Shown: positions 61,403 through 64,000 of the stretch, piece by piece | How positions within the stretch are numbered: position 1 is the stretch's first letter | Layout of the letters: each line of letters opens with the position of its first letter | Source: CAYXDO01 sp964463485 | GTDB taxonomy: Bacteria > Myxococcota > Kuafuiibacteriia > Kuafuiibacteriales > Kuafuiibacteriaceae | Length of the DNA: 64,000 nucleotides | Assembly (NCBI GenBank): GCA_964463485.1 | Contig: CAYXDO010000029.1 | Span: 17,199-81,198, forward strand | Direction of reading: 5' to 3' | Notes under the pieces: model-generated | What the model was told of the DNA's origin: nothing | Database searches by the model: none | Seen by the model: the letters and a program-made list of their open reading frames with translations, nothing else | Position numbers and translations under genes: made by a program

Positions 61403-61749
61403 GTCGGCTCGAGGTTGCGCTTGCTCGGAGTGCAGTTCCGGACGCGTCAGCTTCGCGGACCCTCGGCGCTCGTGAACGCGCTCGGAGTTCGCTCGAGGAG
61501 CCGCAGATAGTTGGCGGTCCACTCGGAGGCGCGACTGGCGAATTCGTCGGGAGCCTCAGGTCTCCTCTGATCTGACGCATCATGGAAGTGCATGGAAGTG
61601 TGCTTGTCCGCCAAGTCGAGATTCAGACCCCTTCGACCTCGATTCCGTCCACGCGCATGAGCGAACGATCTATCACCTACACACGCAAACGCCAAACTCG
61701 AGCGCTGAATGGAGCGGGGCGACTTTGATGAGTACTGGAAATTCCATCG
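61403..61749. other. Stretch without a supported gene
   Basis: About 350 bases between the transporter stop and the nucleotidyltransferase remnant. Frames are open on both strands, but none has a ribosome site and a recognisable domain together. A 10-base unit CATGGAAGTG is repeated in tandem at 61581-61600. It is probably decayed coding DNA. Confidence 0.4.
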
Positions 61750-62030
61750 CTAGTCCTTCCACTGCCGTTCTGACACTTCATTGCCCAATTTGAACCACAC
61801 AAGTTTGTAAAGGAGCACGTCCTCCGCGGATTCAAAACGGACGAGAGCCGAGCGATCGACTCCGGACGGGACCTGGACAGCTCCGACTCTATCCATGGGT
61901 CGTCCGAGGCTACAAAAATGTCCGATTTGAACATGGTTTCGAGCTGAATGACGTTGAACGAGCTTCGTCGAAGTACCGCTGACCGGACCGACTCTTCATA
62001 GACATAGAACCTCCGCTCAAGGGCTGTCAC
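61750..62030 (-). pseudogene. Frameshifted nucleotidyltransferase-family fragment
   Basis: One frame reads ALERRFYVYEESVRSAVLRR then SSFNVIQLETMFKSDIFVAS and DDPWIESELSRSR. About 60% of the way through, the sense switches frame to LVRFESAEDVLLYKLVWFKL then GNEVSERQWKD and a stop at 61750-61752. Both halves fit one protein family, the small nucleotidyltransferase/antitoxin-associated proteins with the F-K-V-D-x-F and A-E-D-x-x-x-x-K-L motifs. A frameshift near 61845 and the missing N- and C-terminal parts make it a dead gene. Confidence 0.65.
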
Positions 62031-62079
62031 GTCATGATCGCCGAACGGGCCGTGTCGGAGCTTGCGGAGGAAGCGAGCG

Positions 62080-62295
62080 ATGAGTGGCGCGCAGTACGGT
62101 CTCCTACTCCCGGATGGCAGAACGGAGGAACAACTGAGCGCGAAGCAGCTGCGCTTGCTTGAGCTGTCGAATCGAGCACCGCCGTGGGGTCAAGGGCTGG
62201 CTGGCAGCTCCTTCACTGAGTGCGAGAAGATTTCGCTCGCAGTCGCCAACGAGTCAACTCGGAAGCTTCTTGAGCGGACGTTGCGCCGCAGTTGA
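62080..62295 (+). CDS. Hypothetical protein, 71 residues
   Basis: The ATG at 62080 follows a GGAGGAA-type site. Product MSGAQYGLLLPDGRTEEQLS continues AKQLRLLELSNRAPPWG and ends in a basic helix (ESTRKLLERTLRRS). There is no signal or membrane segment. It lies among decayed genes, so it may be a remnant; no family is recognised. Confidence 0.4.
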   Translation: MSGAQYGLLLPDGRTEEQLSAKQLRLLELSNRAPPWGQGLAGSSFTECEKISLAVANESTRKLLERTLRRS

Positions 62296-62400
62296 GCAGG
62301 ACGGTCATCATTCCCTCGAGACGGGGGTCTGATCGTCGCTGCTTGTAAATGCAGTCGCGAATTTCGTGCTTGTGCTTGCGCAACTCACTCATGACTTCGT
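62290..62400 (-). pseudogene. Fragment resembling an AgmX/PglI (TonB-like) C-terminal domain
   Basis: The minus-strand frame reads VMSELRKHKHEIRDCIYKQR then RSDPRLEGMMTVLLNCGA. In the AgmX/PglI-type C-terminal domain the pattern is a helix ending in I-R-x-C-(Y/F), then P-x-L-x-G-x-(V/M)-x-V. The sequence stops resembling it after GATS and has no proper end or start. It is probably a relic; the assignment rests on a short pattern only. Confidence 0.35.
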
Positions 62401-62527
62401 CGTCCTCGAGCTGGGCAGGGACACCTTCGGCGGGTCTGGAACGACGTCGGATCCCGAGCTGACGTGCGGGGCAATGGGGCAATACGCAACTCTTGCAGGG
62501 CCTCCTTCACCATGTTATGCAGCCCGA

Positions 62528-62677
62528 ATGGAAGACACCAAACTGAGCGATGAATCCAGGAAAGAGCCCAAGCAACCCTGGCAGGAGCCAGAGGTCGTGG
62601 AGCACGGAAGCCTCGTTCAGAAAACGCTCGGCCAGCCCATCGGCACGACGGTCGGAACCGTCTTCGTCCTCTCGTGA
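62528..62677 (+). CDS. Small RiPP-like precursor with lasso-type leader
   Basis: The protein has 49 residues: MEDTKLSDESRKEPKQPWQE, then PEVVEHGSLVQKTLGQPIG and TTVGTVFVLS. The segment PWQEPEVVEHGSLVQKT fits the leader motif (Y/W)xxPxLxxxGxxxxxT bound by the B1/RRE protein in lasso-type pathways. With Thr at -2, the core would be GQPIGTTVGTVFVLS. That core has no Asp/Glu at position 7-9, so it cannot form a normal lasso ring. Its TGA overlaps the GTG of the next gene (62674), suggesting coupling. No B, C or RRE gene remains nearby because the next gene is truncated. No clear ribosome site is seen. Confidence 0.5.
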   Translation: MEDTKLSDESRKEPKQPWQEPEVVEHGSLVQKTLGQPIGTTVGTVFVLS

Positions 62678-62900
62678 CCCGGCGGATCGACCTCGCTCTG
62701 GGGTCGACGAGCGTTGGGTTGACATGGGAGTTAGGGTCTCTCGATTGGATCGCTAGTTCCGTCCTCGCTCGGTTTCCGCGATCGACCTCCGTCTCCAAAG
62801 CCACCATTCGCCTCACGGAGGGGGAGGGACCCGGTCGTGCTGAATCCGTTTCCGACGCTGTTTGGACCGCCAAACAGGACGAGCTTCTCTTCTACGATTG
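62674..62900 (+). pseudogene. Truncated gene coupled to the lasso-leader precursor
   Basis: A GTG at 62674 overlaps the precursor's stop and opens about 75 sensible residues: RRIDLALGSTSVGLTWELGS, LARFPRSTSVSKATIRLTEG, and AVWTAKQDELLFYDWRG. After about 62895 the frame runs antisense to the transposase gene and loses coding character. The gene is therefore cut at the transposase junction. The family is not recognised with confidence; coupling suggests a precursor-associated protein. Confidence 0.45.
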
Positions 62901-63923
62901 GAGGGGTTCGAACATCGCGCGCGCTTTCTTGATCTCATCTTCGCTGGGACGGGCCTGTCGGTATAATTCGACCCTCGTCTTACCTCCCCGATCGGATCGC
63001 TTCCTGTTGTTGAGCGTCCGTCCCCACGTCATCACGATCAACGTGACAATCTGGGCCGCAAGGGCTCGAGGTGTGCTTGCGTCGATGATGGGATTCGGAA
63101 TGGTCTGTTTGAATAGGCCGAAGGCTCCTTCGACGTGGGCTTTGTTTTGAGCCCGTCCAAGCGTCGCTTGGATGAGTATCGTGTCGGTCTTCTTCAGCTC
63201 GTCTTCTACCTGGGGCGTTAGGTTGGAGGGTCGGTTGTCGAGCAACTCGGCCACAGGCGCCGCCCCAGTCGTGGTGATTCCGTCCCGCAGCGACTCGATC
63301 ACCGCCTCCGAGTCCTCTTCGTCGCTGATCGACACACCGGCGAATGCCCCTGTCTTGGCATCGACGTGCAACTCGATGTTGAATCGAAAAGTCTCGCCGT
63401 TCAGCTGAATCTCGTACTTAGACCCGTCACCCACCCACTGCGCCCCTGGAAAGGCCGTTTCGAACGCCTGGCGGAGAGCCTTCTCGTCAGGTAAGCGGCC
63501 GCGACGCCGCTTACGGAGTCGGGCGCCTTCTGTTTCGAGCAGATCGGCTATGAATTCTCGTCCGAGGTCGATTCGAAGGTCCTTTTCCAGGTGCTTGCAG
63601 AACGCGATGAAGCCTCCTTCCCAACGACTCCATTCGGCGAGGATCGTGGCCGTCTGCGCGACCGCGGCGGAATCGACGATTGGACTCGGTCGCTCGGCGC
63701 CGTCGGTGATTTCAGGACCGGCTTCGGCACCATCGGACGTTTCGGCCACGGGCGCGTTCGTAAGCCAGTCTTCGAGGGTACCCAGCGGGACGTGGATCGC
63801 GGCGGCAAAGGCGGAAAGCGGTATCTCTCCATGCCGCGTGCGAAGATCAAGCACGAACCGACGATACTTGTCGCTGTAGCGATTCCGCTCTGGACCGCCA
63901 TGAACACACCCGGGGTGGCTCAT
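62892..63923 (-). CDS. DDE-type transposase, probably C-terminally truncated
   Basis: The protein has 343 residues. An N-terminal helix-turn-helix region (LSAFAAAIHVPLGTLEDWLT) is followed by an RNase H-like core with acidic residues D166 (QWVGDGSKYEIQLNG), D229 (VAELLDNRPSNLTP) and E265 (QNKAHVEGAFGLFKQ). The catalytic set is complete. The C-terminus stops early at ARAMFEPLQS, where the DNA passes into the truncated plus-strand gene, so it looks cut rather than naturally short. Terminal inverted repeats are not visible at either end. A mobile-element origin is clear; present mobility is doubtful. Confidence 0.75.
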   Translation of the reverse strand: MSHPGCVHGGPERNRYSDKYRRFVLDLRTRHGEIPLSAFAAAIHVPLGTLEDWLTNAPVAETSDGAEAGPEITDGAERPSPIVDSAAVAQTATILAEWSRWEGGFIAFCKHLEKDLRIDLGREFIADLLETEGARLRKRRRGRLPDEKALRQAFETAFPGAQWVGDGSKYEIQLNGETFRFNIELHVDAKTGAFAGVSISDEEDSEAVIESLRDGITTTGAAPVAELLDNRPSNLTPQVEDELKKTDTILIQATLGRAQNKAHVEGAFGLFKQTIPNPIIDASTPRALAAQIVTLIVMTWGRTLNNRKRSDRGGKTRVELYRQARPSEDEIKKARAMFEPLQS

Positions 63924-64000
63924 GATGAATCGAAGAGCCGAGTGGCATACTCCCCGGTGCGAAATTTTGGGAGCAATCTTTCCGCGGATTCGCCGATCAT

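Noticed and set aside
62528..62677. A true lasso peptide precursor
   Set aside because: The predicted core lacks Asp/Glu at position 7-9 and no cyclase or B protein remains; only the leader resemblance is kept.
1..64000. tRNA, rRNA, origin of replication or phage attachment sites
   Set aside because: No cloverleaf, rRNA segment, DnaA-box cluster or integrase with flanking repeats was recognised by eye.

Overview
The window is GC-rich bacterial DNA with dense gene packing. It carries D/G-rich lipoprotein linkers, an NtrC-type regulator, DUF3095, a PAICS-like purC-purE fusion and NHLP/TOMM enzymes. Together these suggest a member of the Myxococcota (deltaproteobacterial lineage); this is inference from gene content, as no rRNA or marker phylogeny is available here. 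No tRNA, rRNA or CRISPR array was seen.

Left arm (1-5.4 kb): the window opens inside the C-terminal part of a SagB-type dehydrogenase. Next come a scrambled response-regulator remnant with a small internal inversion, a membrane histidine kinase, a small frameshifted gene, an outer-membrane-like protein and an intact sigma54-dependent response regulator whose 5' end is partly duplicated upstream.

Main feature (5.4-33.9 kb): a RiPP biosynthetic cluster. Three tandem precursors have a nitrile-hydratase-like leader (NHLP), a Gly-Gly cleavage site and 14-residue cores with nine cysteines each. Around them are two E1-like/YcaO cyclodehydratase fusions, a SagB azoline oxidase, two cobalamin-binding-type radical SAM enzymes, an asparagine-synthase-like amidotransferase, a methyltransferase, an alpha/beta hydrolase, a Rieske oxygenase and an ABC-2 exporter. 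A complete type I export line follows: a cyclic-nucleotide-binding protein, two HlyD-like adaptors, a C39-peptidase ABC transporter, a second NHLM ABC transporter and a TolC-like protein. The expected path is azole formation on the poly-Cys core (YcaO, then SagB), further tailoring, cleavage after Gly-Gly by the C39 domain, and export. No product is known to me; the predicted chemistry is inferred.

Middle (34-47.6 kb): after one PD-(D/E)XK-like gene comes a minus-strand operon purM-purL-purQ-purH-purCE-purB-purD-purN-purF. It encodes all ten steps of de novo IMP synthesis in nine tightly packed genes. It includes a PurC-PurE fusion of the animal (class II, PurK-independent) kind and a large-type PurL whose glutaminase is a separate PurQ.

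Right arm (47.8-61.4 kb): housekeeping and accessory genes. They include DUF3095, an RNA ligase with an adjacent phosphotransferase, small hypothetical genes, a thiolase, an ATP-grasp enzyme, an aldehyde dehydrogenase, two multi-haem-type cytochrome lipoproteins (one with a collagen-like segment) and a CNNM/CorC-type transporter. An 18-bp tandem repeat grows out of the 3' end of the second cytochrome gene and contains a 100-N assembly gap.

Right end (61.4-64 kb): a graveyard of decayed pieces. These are a frameshifted nucleotidyltransferase, a TonB-like/AgmX fragment, a second RiPP-like precursor with a lasso-type leader, a truncated partner gene, and a DDE transposase that meets that partner at a junction.
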